From the NCBI RefSeq assembly GCF_006874465.1, contig NZ_VIRL01000001.1, forward strand, positions 806,001-870,000: a stretch of 64,000 bases of DNA. Direction: 5' to 3'. Shown one piece after another: positions 8,989 through 16,975 of the stretch. The notes beneath the pieces were generated by a model. It did not search any database and was not told the origin of the DNA. It saw only the letters and a list, made by a program, of their open reading frames with translations. Origin of the DNA: Microbispora bryophytorum (GTDB lineage: Bacteria; Actinomycetota; Actinomycetes; Streptosporangiales; Streptosporangiaceae). The translations under genes and the position numbers were made by a program. Position 1 is the first letter of the stretch. Every line of letters starts with the position of its first letter.

Positions 8989-9510
8989 TCACGCCTCCTG
9001 CGTCAGTCCGGCCGATCCCGCGGCGGCGGCGCAGCGGTCCACGCCCGGAGCCGCCCCGGCGGCGGCGTGCTCCAGCAGCGCCAGGAGGACACGCCGGTCC
9101 CCGGGCGGGAGGGCGGACAGCAGCTCGTCCTCGGCCCGCGCGACCCGCGCGTCCACGTCGGCGAGGACCCGCCGGCCGTGGTCGGTCGGCACGATGCGCC
9201 GCGCCCGGCGGTCGGCCGGGTCCTGGCGGCGCTCCAGGAGACCACACCCCTCGAACTTGTCGAGCAGATAGGTCATGACCGTGCGATCGATGCCGAGGCG
9301 GGCGGCGAGCGCGGCCTGCGTGGGCGGAGCGTCGTGCACGACCGCGGAAAGCACCTGGTAGCCGCGCACGCCGTGCGGCAGGTCGTGTGAAGCGCCCTCG
9401 ACGCGTGCGTTCCACTCCCGCAGCAGCACGGCGAGGGACCATCCGAGCACGGGACCCTGCGTCGACGGTGGAGGGGTGTCGGTCTGTTCGCGCGCGGTCA
9501 CACCGTCCAC
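8989..9510 (-). CDS. MarR-family transcriptional regulator
   Basis: A 173-aa winged-helix regulator: PTQAALAARLGIDRTVMTYLLDKFEGCGLLERR is the recognition-helix region, followed by the wing DPADRRARRIVPTDHG. It is divergent from the large oxidoreductase fusion gene (start 9592) with only 81 bp between start codons, the usual arrangement for a MarR protein that represses its neighbour. The likely operator is described at 9546-9570. MarR proteins of this context normally respond to a small aromatic or drug-like ligand. Confidence 0.9.
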   Translation of the reverse strand: MDGVTAREQTDTPPPSTQGPVLGWSLAVLLREWNARVEGASHDLPHGVRGYQVLSAVVHDAPPTQAALAARLGIDRTVMTYLLDKFEGCGLLERRQDPADRRARRIVPTDHGRRVLADVDARVARAEDELLSALPPGDRRVLLALLEHAAAGAAPGVDRCAAAAGSAGLTQEA

Positions 9511-9545
9511 CCTAACCCGGAATACGCTGAGCCCTCGATAAGTTG

Positions 9546-9570
9546 TGTCGCATATAGTCTGTACGACAGA
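9546..9570. promoter_or_regulatory. probable MarR operator in divergent promoter
   Basis: Two overlapping inverted repeats are seen: TGTCG (9546-9550) with CGACA (9564-9568), and the tight palindrome TCTGT-ACG-ACAGA (9558-9570). A TATAGT -10-like hexamer overlaps at 9553-9558. The site sits 22 bp before the fusion gene start and 36 bp before the MarR gene start, so binding could block both promoters. Confidence 0.6.
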
Positions 9571-9591
9571 TTACTTTCCGAGAGGCGCGGA

Positions 9592-11859
9592 ATGACGGAC
9601 TACGGCCACGAACTGGCCTTCGGCACGTTCCTCACACCCCAGAACCAGGACCCGCAGACGCCGGTCCGGCTCGCCCAGGTCTCCGAGGCCGCCGGGCTGG
9701 ATCTCGTGACGTTCCAGGACCACCCCTACCAGCCGGGGTTCCTGGACACCTGGACGTTGCTGTCCTGGGTGGCCGCGCAGACCGAGCGGGTCACCCTCTC
9801 CGGCAACGTGCTGAACCTGCCGCTGCGCCCCCCGGCGGTGCTGGCCCGGGCCGCGGCGTCGCTCGACCTGCTGTCCGGCGGCCGGTTCGCGCTCGGCATC
9901 GGCGCGGGCGCCTTCTGGGACGCGATCGAGTCGATGGGCGGCACCCGCCTGACGCCGACCGAGTCCGTGACCGCGCTGGAGGAGGCCATCGAGATCATCC
10001 GCGGCATCTGGGACGCGCGTGAGCGCCGCATCCTGCGCGTGGACGGCGCGCACCACCGCGTCGCGGGCGCCAAGCGCGGCCCGGCCCCCGCGCACGACAT
10101 CCCCATCTGGCTCGGCGCCTACAAGCCACGGATGCTGCGCCTGGTGGCGCGTGCGGCCGACGGCTGGCTGCCCTCGCTCGCCTACCTCAAGGACGGCGAC
10201 CTGCGGCGCGGCAACACGATCATCGACGAGGCCGCCGCGGAGGCCGGCCGCGACCCGGCGCAGGTGCGCCGCCTGCTGAACATCAGCGGCGCGGTCGCCG
10301 AGACCCGCCAGGGGTTCCTGCACGGACCGGTCGATCAGTGGGTGGCGGAGCTGACCGCGTTGGCGCTGGAGGACGGCATCGGCACGTTCGTCCTGGGCAC
10401 CGACGACCCGCGGCTCATCCAGGTGTACGGCGAGGAGATCGCTCCCGCCGTACGGGACGCGGTGGCGCGCGAGCGGGCGACCACCGGGACCGTCCCCGCG
10501 GCCGCCCGTCGCGGAGCCGCCGCGATCGCGCTGCGCCGCGACGGCATCGACTACGACGCGGTCCCGGCGAGCCTCACGGCCGACGCCGTCGAGCCCGGCG
10601 ACCGCGCCTATGAGTCCGTGCGGCACAACTACCTGCGCGCCGGGTCCCCCGGCCTGGTGCTGCGCCCCCGGACGGTCGACCAGGTCGTCGAGGGGCTCGC
10701 GTACGCCCGGTCCCAGGACGTCCCGCTCGGCGTACGCTCCGGCGGGCACGGGATCAGCGGCCGTTCCACCAACGACGGCGGCATCGTGCTCGACCTCGGC
10801 GCGTTCGACACCGTCCAGGTCGTGGATCCGGCCACGCGCAGGGTGCGGCTGGGCGCGGGCGCGACCTGGGGCGCGGTCGCCGAGACGCTGGTGCCGCACG
10901 GATGGGCGATCAGCTCCGGCGACTACGGCGGCGTGGGCGTGGGCGGCCTCGCGACGACAGGCGGCGTCGGCCTGCTCGGGCGCACGTTCGGCCTGACGAT
11001 CGATAACGTCGTCGCCGCGCAGGTCGTGACCGCCGACGGGCGGGTGCTGCACGCCTCGCGGGACGACAACCCCGACCTGTTCTGGGGCCTGCGCGGCGCC
11101 GGGGGCAACCTCGGCGTGGTCACCTGGGTCGAGATCGAGGCGATGGAGCTCGGCGACGTCGTCTTCTCCCAGATGACCCTGGACGCCCGCGACACGGCCG
11201 GGCTGCTCGAACGCTGGGGCGCCGCGGTGGAGAAGGCCCCGCGCGAGCTGACGAGCTTCCTGATCCTGTCCCCGCCGCGCCGCAACCAGGACGCGGTCGC
11301 CCAGCTCATGACCGTCTACGCCGGCGCGGACACCGAGGCCGCGGTGCACGAGCTCGAACGGCTCGCCGAGGCGGGCCCGCTGCTGGGGCACCAGGGATAC
11401 GTGCTGCCCTATTCGGGCGTGGTGCAGCCGGCCGACAGGCACCACACCGGCGGCGGCGACCCCGCCGTACGCTCCGGCCTGGTCACCCACCTCGACGGCG
11501 ACGTGAGCCGCGCCTTCGAGAGGGTCGCACGCTCTGGGCTGTCCTACTTCCTGCAGATACGCGCCACCGGCGGCGCCGCCCACGACCTGGCTCCCGACGC
11601 GACCGCCTATCCGCACCGGCACCAGAACTTCCTGCTCACGGCCATGGGCGCGGCGCAGCCGGCCCTGAACACCGCCTGGGACGCCGAGGTCGCGCCGTAC
11701 ACCGACGGCCTCTACCTGTCCTTCGACACCGACACCCGGCCGGAGCGGCTGGCCGACGCGTTCGGTCCGAACCTCGACCGGCTGCGGCAGGTCAAACGCG
11801 CCTACGACCCGGACAACGTGTTCCGCGCCAACTTCCCCATCCAGCCGGCCGACGGCTGA
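9592..11859 (+). CDS. fusion of LLM-class oxidoreductase and berberine-bridge-type FAD oxidase
   Basis: A 755-aa two-enzyme fusion. Residues 1-300 are a luciferase-like (F420/flavin) domain: AFGTFLTPQNQDP, LSGNVLNLPLRPPAVLARAAASLDLLSGGRFALGIGAG, PIWLGAYKPRMLRL. Residues 330-755 are a PCMH-type FAD-binding oxidase: PGLVLRPRTVDQVVEGLAYA, RSGGHGISG with the His expected to bind FAD covalently, GVGVGGLATTGGVGLLGR where bicovalent members have a Cys (none here, so probably monocovalent), GLRGAGGNLGVVT, and the berberine-bridge C-terminus YDPDNVFRANFPIQP. Both halves are normally separate proteins. No signal peptide. It is divergent from a MarR gene and probably induced by the substrate. The full-length frame is unbroken through both domains, so this is a real fusion and not two genes. 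Confidence 0.9.
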   Translation: MTDYGHELAFGTFLTPQNQDPQTPVRLAQVSEAAGLDLVTFQDHPYQPGFLDTWTLLSWVAAQTERVTLSGNVLNLPLRPPAVLARAAASLDLLSGGRFALGIGAGAFWDAIESMGGTRLTPTESVTALEEAIEIIRGIWDARERRILRVDGAHHRVAGAKRGPAPAHDIPIWLGAYKPRMLRLVARAADGWLPSLAYLKDGDLRRGNTIIDEAAAEAGRDPAQVRRLLNISGAVAETRQGFLHGPVDQWVAELTALALEDGIGTFVLGTDDPRLIQVYGEEIAPAVRDAVARERATTGTVPAAARRGAAAIALRRDGIDYDAVPASLTADAVEPGDRAYESVRHNYLRAGSPGLVLRPRTVDQVVEGLAYARSQDVPLGVRSGGHGISGRSTNDGGIVLDLGAFDTVQVVDPATRRVRLGAGATWGAVAETLVPHGWAISSGDYGGVGVGGLATTGGVGLLGRTFGLTIDNVVAAQVVTADGRVLHASRDDNPDLFWGLRGAGGNLGVVTWVEIEAMELGDVVFSQMTLDARDTAGLLERWGAAVEKAPRELTSFLILSPPRRNQDAVAQLMTVYAGADTEAAVHELERLAEAGPLLGHQGYVLPYSGVVQPADRHHTGGGDPAVRSGLVTHLDGDVSRAFERVARSGLSYFLQIRATGGAAHDLAPDATAYPHRHQNFLLTAMGAAQPALNTAWDAEVAPYTDGLYLSFDTDTRPERLADAFGPNLDRLRQVKRAYDPDNVFRANFPIQPADG

Positions 11860-11927
11860 GCGTCATCCGGGCGGATCACGCGCACGCGTGCGTGTGATCC
11901 GCCCGCTTGTCCATGCGTCGGCCGGGG

Positions 11928-12881
11928 TCAGGCGCGTTGGAACCGGGCCCCCCACTCATGGATTTGGTCGAGCAGTTCGGGCGGGTGGAGGATGCGGAAC
12001 TCCGCGTCGGCCATGCCCAGTGCCATGGCCGGCCAGTGCAGAGACGGGGTGACCATCCGCATCCGGCAGCGTTCGTCGTCGACCTCCTCGACCGTGCACC
12101 ATTGGCCGATGCGTTGGCGCACGGTGGCCGCCGGAGCGTCGACGAGCGCCTCCACCCGGTACGAACGGGGCAGGTTGTCCATGGCGGCGCGGACGAACGC
12201 GGCGGCGTCGGCGGCGGGCAGGTCCCGGGGACGGAATCGCGAGCCGGCGCCCTCAGGCTCGGTCAGCCGGTCGACCCGGAAACTCCGCCAGTCGTGCCGG
12301 GTGAGGTCGTACGCGACCAGGTACCAGCGGCGGCCGAGCCGGACCAGCCGGTGCGGCTCGACGTGCCGGTCCGTCCGCCGGCCGTCCGCGGGGGTGTAGG
12401 TGAAGCGAAGCCGTTCATGGTCCCGGCACGCCAGCGCGACCGTGGTGAGCACGTCCGGGTCGACGCTGGTGGCGGCCTGGCCGTCCCACCCGGCGGGTAC
12501 GGTCATCGTGCGCAGCGCCTCGACCCGGTGCCGCAACCGGGTGGGCATCACCTGCACCACCTTGGCCAGCACCCGCACCGAGGACTCGGCGATGCCCTCC
12601 ACCGCCCCCTGGACGGCGGTCTGCAGTCCCACGGCCAGCGCGACCGCCTCCTCGTCGTCGATCACCAGTGGCGGCAGCGCGGCGCCCGCGGCGAGCTGGT
12701 AACCGCCGTCGGCACCGCGCTGCGCCTCGACCGGATAACCCAGCTCACGCAGCCGGTCGATGTCCCGGCGCAGGGTGCGTACGGACACTCCCAGCCGTTC
12801 GGCCAGTTCACTGCCCTGCCAGTAGCGGTGGGTCTGGAGCAGGGAGAGCAGTCGCAGCGTCCGTGTGCTGGTGTTCGCCAT
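11928..12881 (-). CDS. YafY-like HTH/WYL-domain transcriptional regulator
   Basis: 317 aa. The N-terminus (LLSLLQTHRYWQGSELAERLGVSVRTLRRDIDRLRELGYPVEA) is a DeoR-type winged helix. The middle holds the WYL domain, with RRWYLVAYDL as the eponymous motif and a following WRSFRVDRL strand, then the WCX extension. WYL domains sense nucleic-acid or small ligands. It is divergent from the DinB-like gene, a very common pairing, with 95 bp between starts and an inverted repeat at 12906-12920. Confidence 0.9.
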   Translation of the reverse strand: MANTSTRTLRLLSLLQTHRYWQGSELAERLGVSVRTLRRDIDRLRELGYPVEAQRGADGGYQLAAGAALPPLVIDDEEAVALAVGLQTAVQGAVEGIAESSVRVLAKVVQVMPTRLRHRVEALRTMTVPAGWDGQAATSVDPDVLTTVALACRDHERLRFTYTPADGRRTDRHVEPHRLVRLGRRWYLVAYDLTRHDWRSFRVDRLTEPEGAGSRFRPRDLPAADAAAFVRAAMDNLPRSYRVEALVDAPAATVRQRIGQWCTVEEVDDERCRMRMVTPSLHWPAMALGMADAEFRILHPPELLDQIHEWGARFQRA

Positions 12882-12905
12882 GGTGGCGATTGTCTCGTCG
12901 ATTCA

Positions 12906-12920
12906 GGTCAGAAAGTGACC
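12906..12920. promoter_or_regulatory. short inverted repeat between WYL regulator and DinB gene
   Basis: GGTCA-N5-TGACC is a perfect inverted repeat 25 bp ahead of the regulator start. Its place in the divergent promoter makes it a candidate operator for the WYL protein. Short, so it could also be chance. Confidence 0.4.
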
Positions 12921-12976
12921 GCTATGACTCCTAACGTGGCACTCGACCGAAGCGGAACGACGGCAGGCAGACGACT

Positions 12977-13544
12977 GTGACCGGCAACGAGCTGATCACT
13001 CCCGACCTCACCGACGCGCCGGCCGTCACCGGCGAGCGCGCGGACCTGCTGGCGGCACTGGCCCAGAGCCGGCACTTCCTGCGCCTCACGACCCGCGACC
13101 TCACCGACGAGCAGGCCGCGCAGCGGACCACCGCCAGTGAGCTCTGCCTGGGCGGGCTGATCAAGCACGTCACCCTGGTCGAGCGGAGCTGGACGGGCTT
13201 CATCCTGGACGGCCCGTCGGCGATGGGCGACGCCACGGCGATGACCGAGGCCGACTGGGGCCGACTGGGGCCGATGGGCCGATCAGTTCCGGATGCTGCC
13301 CGGTGAGACACTCGCCGCTCTGCTGGCCGCCTACGCCGAGGTGGCCCGCCGTACGGATGAGCTGGTGGCCACCCTGCCCGACCTGGACGCGGACCAGCCG
13401 CTGCCGAAGGCCCCGTGGTTCGAGCCCGGCGCGCGGTGGTCGGCCCGCCGGGTGCTGATGCAGATCGCCGCGGAGACCGCCCAGCACGCCGGCCACGCCG
13501 ACATCATCCGCGAGTCCCTGGACGGCGCCAAAAGCATGGGGTGA
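12977..13544 (+). pseudogene. DinB/DUF664-like gene broken by a small tandem duplication
   Basis: Two overlapping frames together encode one DinB-superfamily (mycothiol-transferase-like) protein. Frame 1 runs from GTG 12977 through RADLLAALAQSRHFLRLTTRDL and GGLIKHVTLVERSW, then goes astray after EADWG and stops at 13304-13306. The remaining half, beginning FRMLPGETLAALLAAYAEVARRTD (ORF start 13293) and ending AQHAGHADIIRESLDGAKSMG, is in another frame. The break coincides with the direct repeat CCGACTGGGG at 13251-13260 and 13261-13270, followed by a third imperfect copy. Removing 19 bp would restore EADW-ADQFRMLPGE. Either a recent frameshift pseudogene or an assembly error. Confidence 0.8.
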
Positions 13545-13600
13545 CACGGCGCATGGGGTGACACGGCGCATGGGGTGACACGGAGCATGGGCTGACGCGC
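13534..13600 (+). repeat. 17-bp tandem repeat (about 4 units)
   Basis: GCATGGGGTGACACGGC recurs at 13534, 13551 and 13568, with a degenerate fourth unit at 13585. The first unit includes the stop codon of the DinB-like gene, so the array grew from the 3' end of that gene. Confidence 0.85.
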
Positions 13601-13689
13601 GATCCGAGGACGGGCAGGGCCTTCACCCCGAGGGCCCGCCCGAAGATATCCCCCGGCATTGGACGATTACGGCCCATAGGGTTCTTCTC

Positions 13690-14166
13690 ATGACCGAGTC
13701 GCTACGGCTGGCGCCGATCACTCCTGCCAACGTCGAGACGGCCATGGCTGTCAGAGTCAGCCCCGACCAGGAGCGCTTCGTCTCACCCGTGGCGACGTCC
13801 CTGGCGGAGGCCTACGTGCAGCCGCAGGTGGCCTGGCCCCGCCTCATCCTCGACGGCGATCGTCCGGTCGGATTCCTCATGGCCTTCATCGACATCGACT
13901 GGGACGGCAAGGGGGTCGATTTCCGGTCGGGCTTGTGGCGCCTCAACGTGGCGCCCGAGGCCCAGGGACAGGGCGTCGGCCGATTCGCCGTCAGGGCCGT
14001 GGCCGCCGAGGTCAGGCGCCGCGGTGCCACGCGGATGTACGTCACGTGGGAGCCGGCGGAAGACGGGCCCGGAGGCTTCTACCGCAACCTCGGGTTCCAG
14101 CTCACGGGCGAGGAGAGCGGTGGCCAGACAGTCGGAGTGCTGGACCTGATCGAGGGCGCATTCTAG
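13690..14166 (+). CDS. GNAT-family N-acetyltransferase
   Basis: 158 aa with the acetyl-CoA-binding motif A as LWRLNVAPEAQGQGVGRFAVRAVAAEVRRRG and motif B as TWEPAEDGPGGFYRNLGFQLTGEE. The order and length match spermidine/diamine-type GNAT proteins (BltD-like), but the substrate cannot be read from sequence. Stands alone between the DinB-like pseudogene and a convergent TetR gene. Confidence 0.87.
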   Translation: MTESLRLAPITPANVETAMAVRVSPDQERFVSPVATSLAEAYVQPQVAWPRLILDGDRPVGFLMAFIDIDWDGKGVDFRSGLWRLNVAPEAQGQGVGRFAVRAVAAEVRRRGATRMYVTWEPAEDGPGGFYRNLGFQLTGEESGGQTVGVLDLIEGAF

Positions 14167-14200
14167 AAGTGGGTTGGTGGCCGGCCGGCTCCGCTGGCGT

Positions 14201-14752
14201 TCACTCGGTCAGCCGAGCCGCCGCCTTTCGCGCTGCTCGCAGGATCTCTCGGGAGAGAGGGGAACCCGCCGTCGCCCGCGCGAGCAGGAGAGCGCCCACA
14301 AGGGTGGACAGGGCCGCCAGCCCGGTGTCCTCCGGAGCGATCCAGCCGGCCATGTCGCGAATTCCGGCGGCGTAGGTGTCGCGCCATTCGGGATCCCGGG
14401 CGAAATCACCGGCGAACCCGGCTGCCGGGCATCCGCTGCCGGGATCGTCACGTGTCTCGGGTGACAGGTAGGAGTCGATGAGCGACGACCACGCGGCATC
14501 GTGACCACTGTGGATGTCGTCCATGGCCTCCAGACGCCGCAGCATGTCGGAAAAGGCCTCGGCTGTGGCCTCGTCGACGAGCGCCGTCTTGGAGGCGAAC
14601 TGCTTGTAGAAGCCGCCCTGCGTCATGCCGATCGACTGCATGACGTCGGCGACGCTCACATCGCGCACCCCCTTCTCGCGGAAGAGGCGCGAGGCGGATT
14701 CCACCACACGCTTTCGGTTGGCCCGGGCCTCGGCCTGCGATACTCGGCTCAT
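14201..14752 (-). CDS. TetR/AcrR-family repressor
   Basis: 183 aa. The HTH is RKRVVESASRLFREKGVRDVSVADVMQSIGMTQGGFYKQFASKTALVDEA; the C-terminal ligand domain contains SGCPAAGFAGDFA and WIAPEDTGLAALSTLVGALLLARA, as in the YcdC/NemR-like class. It is divergent from the DUF1330/hydrolase operon. Two TAGATT-type palindromes, one 80 bp ahead of its own start and one 50 bp ahead of the operon, are the likely operators. Confidence 0.9.
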   Translation of the reverse strand: MSRVSQAEARANRKRVVESASRLFREKGVRDVSVADVMQSIGMTQGGFYKQFASKTALVDEATAEAFSDMLRRLEAMDDIHSGHDAAWSSLIDSYLSPETRDDPGSGCPAAGFAGDFARDPEWRDTYAAGIRDMAGWIAPEDTGLAALSTLVGALLLARATAGSPLSREILRAARKAAARLTE

Positions 14753-14833
14753 CTTCGATCCCTCGTCGTTTCATTCATCACGAGAACGTATCGGAGGCTT
14801 CAGTTCAGGCGTCCCGGTCCGGCCGCGCAAAAT

Positions 14834-14853
14834 TAGATTATAGACACAATCTA
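14834..14853. promoter_or_regulatory. TetR operator 1 (TAGATT-N8-AATCTA)
   Basis: An inverted repeat in an AT-rich island of a GC-rich region. Its half sites TAGATT/AATCTA match those of the perfect palindrome at 15028-15049. It is placed to control the TetR gene starting at 14752. Confidence 0.7.
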
Positions 14854-15027
14854 TGTGCGCCGCCGCATGTTCCGGACACCCCCTGGGGCGCACCCGAGCG
14901 CCACCCGATCACGTACGAGGCATAGCCTTCGTGGCCGACGCCAGACCCCGGACTCGCCGGCACGGCCAGGGGATCGCCCGAGAGCACCGTGAGGTGCGTC
15001 ACGAAACCGGTCATATGGGAGCCTTTG

Positions 15028-15049
15028 TTAGATTACATCTGTAATCTAA
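15028..15049. promoter_or_regulatory. TetR operator 2, perfect 22-bp palindrome
   Basis: TTAGATTACA-TC-TGTAATCTAA is a perfect palindrome with 10-bp arms, 50 bp ahead of the DUF1330 gene. It shares TAGATT half sites with the site at 14834-14853, which points to one factor, most likely the adjacent TetR protein, binding both. Confidence 0.8.
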
Positions 15050-15099
15050 GTGTCGCTGCGCCGGGCCTGTGTGCGCAGCCACTCGCCGAAAGGTTCGAC

Positions 15100-15465
15100 A
15101 TGAGCACCTACCTGATCAACCACCTCCGCATCCCCGGGGACGTCCCGAACGACGCGGGTCTGTCCTACCTCGAACAGGTCGAGGCCACCGTGAAGCCCTA
15201 CGGCGGCAGGTGGCTCGCCAACGGCGAGGCCAGCGTCGTGGAGGGAGCGTGGCCGGGCCTGGTCGTCCTCATGGAGTTCCCCGACCGTGCCGCCGCCGAC
15301 CAGTGGTACAACTCGCCGGAATACCAGGAGATCCTGCCCCTGCGTCTCAACAACGCCATCTCCGATGTCGTACTGATCGACAGCCTTCCTGCGGACTACA
15401 CCGTGCGGGGATTCGCCCAGCAGGTCCGAGCGGCCGTTCAGGCCGCTTCCGACTCCCACAACTGA
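15100..15465 (+). CDS. DUF1330-family dimeric alpha/beta-barrel protein
   Basis: 121 aa starting MSTYLINHLRIPGDVPND. Its features are the ferredoxin-like DUF1330 pattern: YLEQVEATVKPYGGRWLANGE, WPGLVVLMEFPDRAAADQWYNSPEYQEILPLRLNNAISDVVLID. The frame is open upstream, but the 22-bp palindrome would fall inside an extended ORF and homologues begin at MSTY. It precedes an alpha/beta hydrolase by 126 bp on the same strand; the pair is probably one TetR-controlled transcript. Biochemical role unknown; such proteins are often stress-responsive and ligand-binding. Confidence 0.85.
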   Translation: MSTYLINHLRIPGDVPNDAGLSYLEQVEATVKPYGGRWLANGEASVVEGAWPGLVVLMEFPDRAAADQWYNSPEYQEILPLRLNNAISDVVLIDSLPADYTVRGFAQQVRAAVQAASDSHN

Positions 15466-15591
15466 GCGGCAAGGAGACGGGCGTACGGCCCCGATCCGCT
15501 TGCCGGGGCCGGCCCCCCGGGCCCCTGCCGGAAGAAGCCTTCGAGTTCAGCAGGCGTCACCGATCGCCGGCCGAGATACAAGGGATGACGA

Positions 15592-16470
15592 ATGAGTTCC
15601 ACCACCTCCCGCCCCATCGCGCGGGGCAGGCATGAGATCAACATCGAGAGCACGCGGCAGGTCTTCCATGTCGCGGGCACCGGGCCGGTGTGCCTGGTGC
15701 ATTCCGGCGGTCCGGGCATCGCCTGGGAGTACCTGCGGCTGCCGGCCCTGGAAGAGCACCTGACCATGGTGTATCTGGAGCCGATCGGCACGGGATCCTC
15801 CGGCCGCCTCGACGACCACCGCGACTACCGGATCGACACCTATGCCCGGTTCGTCCATGGCGTGGTCGAGCATCTGGGCGTGCCCACGGTCTTCCTGCTC
15901 GGCCATTCGCACGGCGGATTCGTCGTCCAGCGCTACGCGCTCGACCACCCGGACCGCGTCGCCGGGGCGATCCTCTACTCCACCTCGCCAGTGACAGGAG
16001 AGGAGTTCTGGGCCGACGCGATGGCGAACATCAGCGGGTTTCCGCAGCGACTCCCGCACCGGCCCGCGGCCGGCGAGATTCCGGACGCGTTCCAGCGAGC
16101 GCTGGCTGCGCAGGACGACGAGGCGTACACCACGTCCCTACGGGAGATCCTCCCGGCGTACTTCGCCGACTACTGGGCGCACGAGCAGGACCTGGAGCCG
16201 ATGCGCGCCGGTCTGAACGCGTGGATCGGCCCGATGCACGGCGAGGAGCCCGCGCCGTTCGACGTGCGGGACCGACTGCCTGACTTCAAGGTCCCGGCCC
16301 TGATCATCTCGGGTGTGCACGACTTCTTCGGCGGCACGCGCTGGGCACGCGTCGCCCATGAGAGCATCGCCGGTTCCCGCCTGACGGTGCTCGAGAACAG
16401 CGGGCACATGGGCCATCTTGAGCAGCCTCAGGAGTTCGCCCGCGCGATCGTCGAGTTCGTCCGCGCCTGA
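15592..16470 (+). CDS. alpha/beta hydrolase (proline iminopeptidase-like)
   Basis: 292 aa. Oxyanion region VCLVHSGGPGIAWEYLRLPALE (the HxGGPG motif of prolyl iminopeptidase-type enzymes), nucleophile elbow LLGHSHGGFVVQRYALDHPDRV, acid ALIISGVHDFFGG and catalytic His in ENSGHMGHLEQPQEF are all present, so it should be active. No signal peptide. It follows the DUF1330 gene in a probable TetR-regulated operon; the natural ester or peptide substrate is not evident. Confidence 0.88.
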   Translation: MSSTTSRPIARGRHEINIESTRQVFHVAGTGPVCLVHSGGPGIAWEYLRLPALEEHLTMVYLEPIGTGSSGRLDDHRDYRIDTYARFVHGVVEHLGVPTVFLLGHSHGGFVVQRYALDHPDRVAGAILYSTSPVTGEEFWADAMANISGFPQRLPHRPAAGEIPDAFQRALAAQDDEAYTTSLREILPAYFADYWAHEQDLEPMRAGLNAWIGPMHGEEPAPFDVRDRLPDFKVPALIISGVHDFFGGTRWARVAHESIAGSRLTVLENSGHMGHLEQPQEFARAIVEFVRA

Positions 16471-16511
16471 CCACCAGCCGTCGACGCCGGAGGCCGTCGG
16501 TGCCTCCGGGG

Positions 16512-16615
16512 CGACGGCGCCACTCGACGGCGCCACTCGACGGCGCCGTTCGGCGGCGTTCCTCGACGGTGCTCCTCGGCGGTGTTATTCGGTGGTGCTA
16601 TTCGACGGCGCGCAG
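16512..16615 (+). repeat. 13-bp tandem repeat, eight units
   Basis: The unit CGACGGCGCCACT begins at 16512 and repeats exactly every 13 bp to 16615: two identical units, then increasingly diverged ones (CGACGGCGCCGTT, CGGCGGCGTTCCT, CGACGGTGCTCCT, CGGCGGTGTTATT, CGGTGGTGCTATT, CGACGGCGCGCAG). Thirteen is not a multiple of three, so this is not a coding repeat. The last units overlap the 3' end of the P450 fragment. Confidence 0.9.
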
Positions 16616-16843
16616 GTGCACGGGCAGCTCACGGTGACCGTTGCTGATGAGGGTGGGGATCGGCCGCAGTGCGGCAGCCGGCACCGCGAGTGACATGGCA
16701 GGGAAACGCTCGAAGAGCTGACGCAGGGCTTCCGCCACTTCGAGGCGGGCCAGAGGAGCGCCGAGGCAGAAGTGCGCGCCGTAGCCGAACGCCAGGTGAT
16801 CCTTTGGACGTGACAGAAAAGCGCGATTGGACGTACGTCTCAC
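16598..16843 (-). pseudogene. cytochrome P450 C-terminal fragment
   Basis: Only the haem-binding end of a P450 survives: [35 protein letters not shown] carries the FGxGxHxC signature with the Cys ligand and the following L helix, then a C-terminus [17 protein letters not shown]. Nothing before the haem loop (K helix ExxR, I helix) is found upstream, where the sequence changes to short repeats (CGACGGC/CGACCGA) up to 16920. A full P450 is about 400 aa; this is about 80. It is a relic. Confidence 0.85.
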
Positions 16844-16975
16844 CGGAGGTGTGGCGAAAACGGCGCTGGCATATGCGCCTGTTCGACGGCCGACGACCGA
16901 CGACCGACGACCGACCCTAACGACCGGCCCTGGCCGGGCCGGCCACCACCATTGCAGACATCGGGGCCCTGAGGG

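Noticed and set aside
16512..16615. CRISPR-like array
   Set aside because: Units are contiguous with no spacers, only 13 bp long and decaying; a simple tandem repeat. No CRISPR array or cas gene was seen anywhere in the window.
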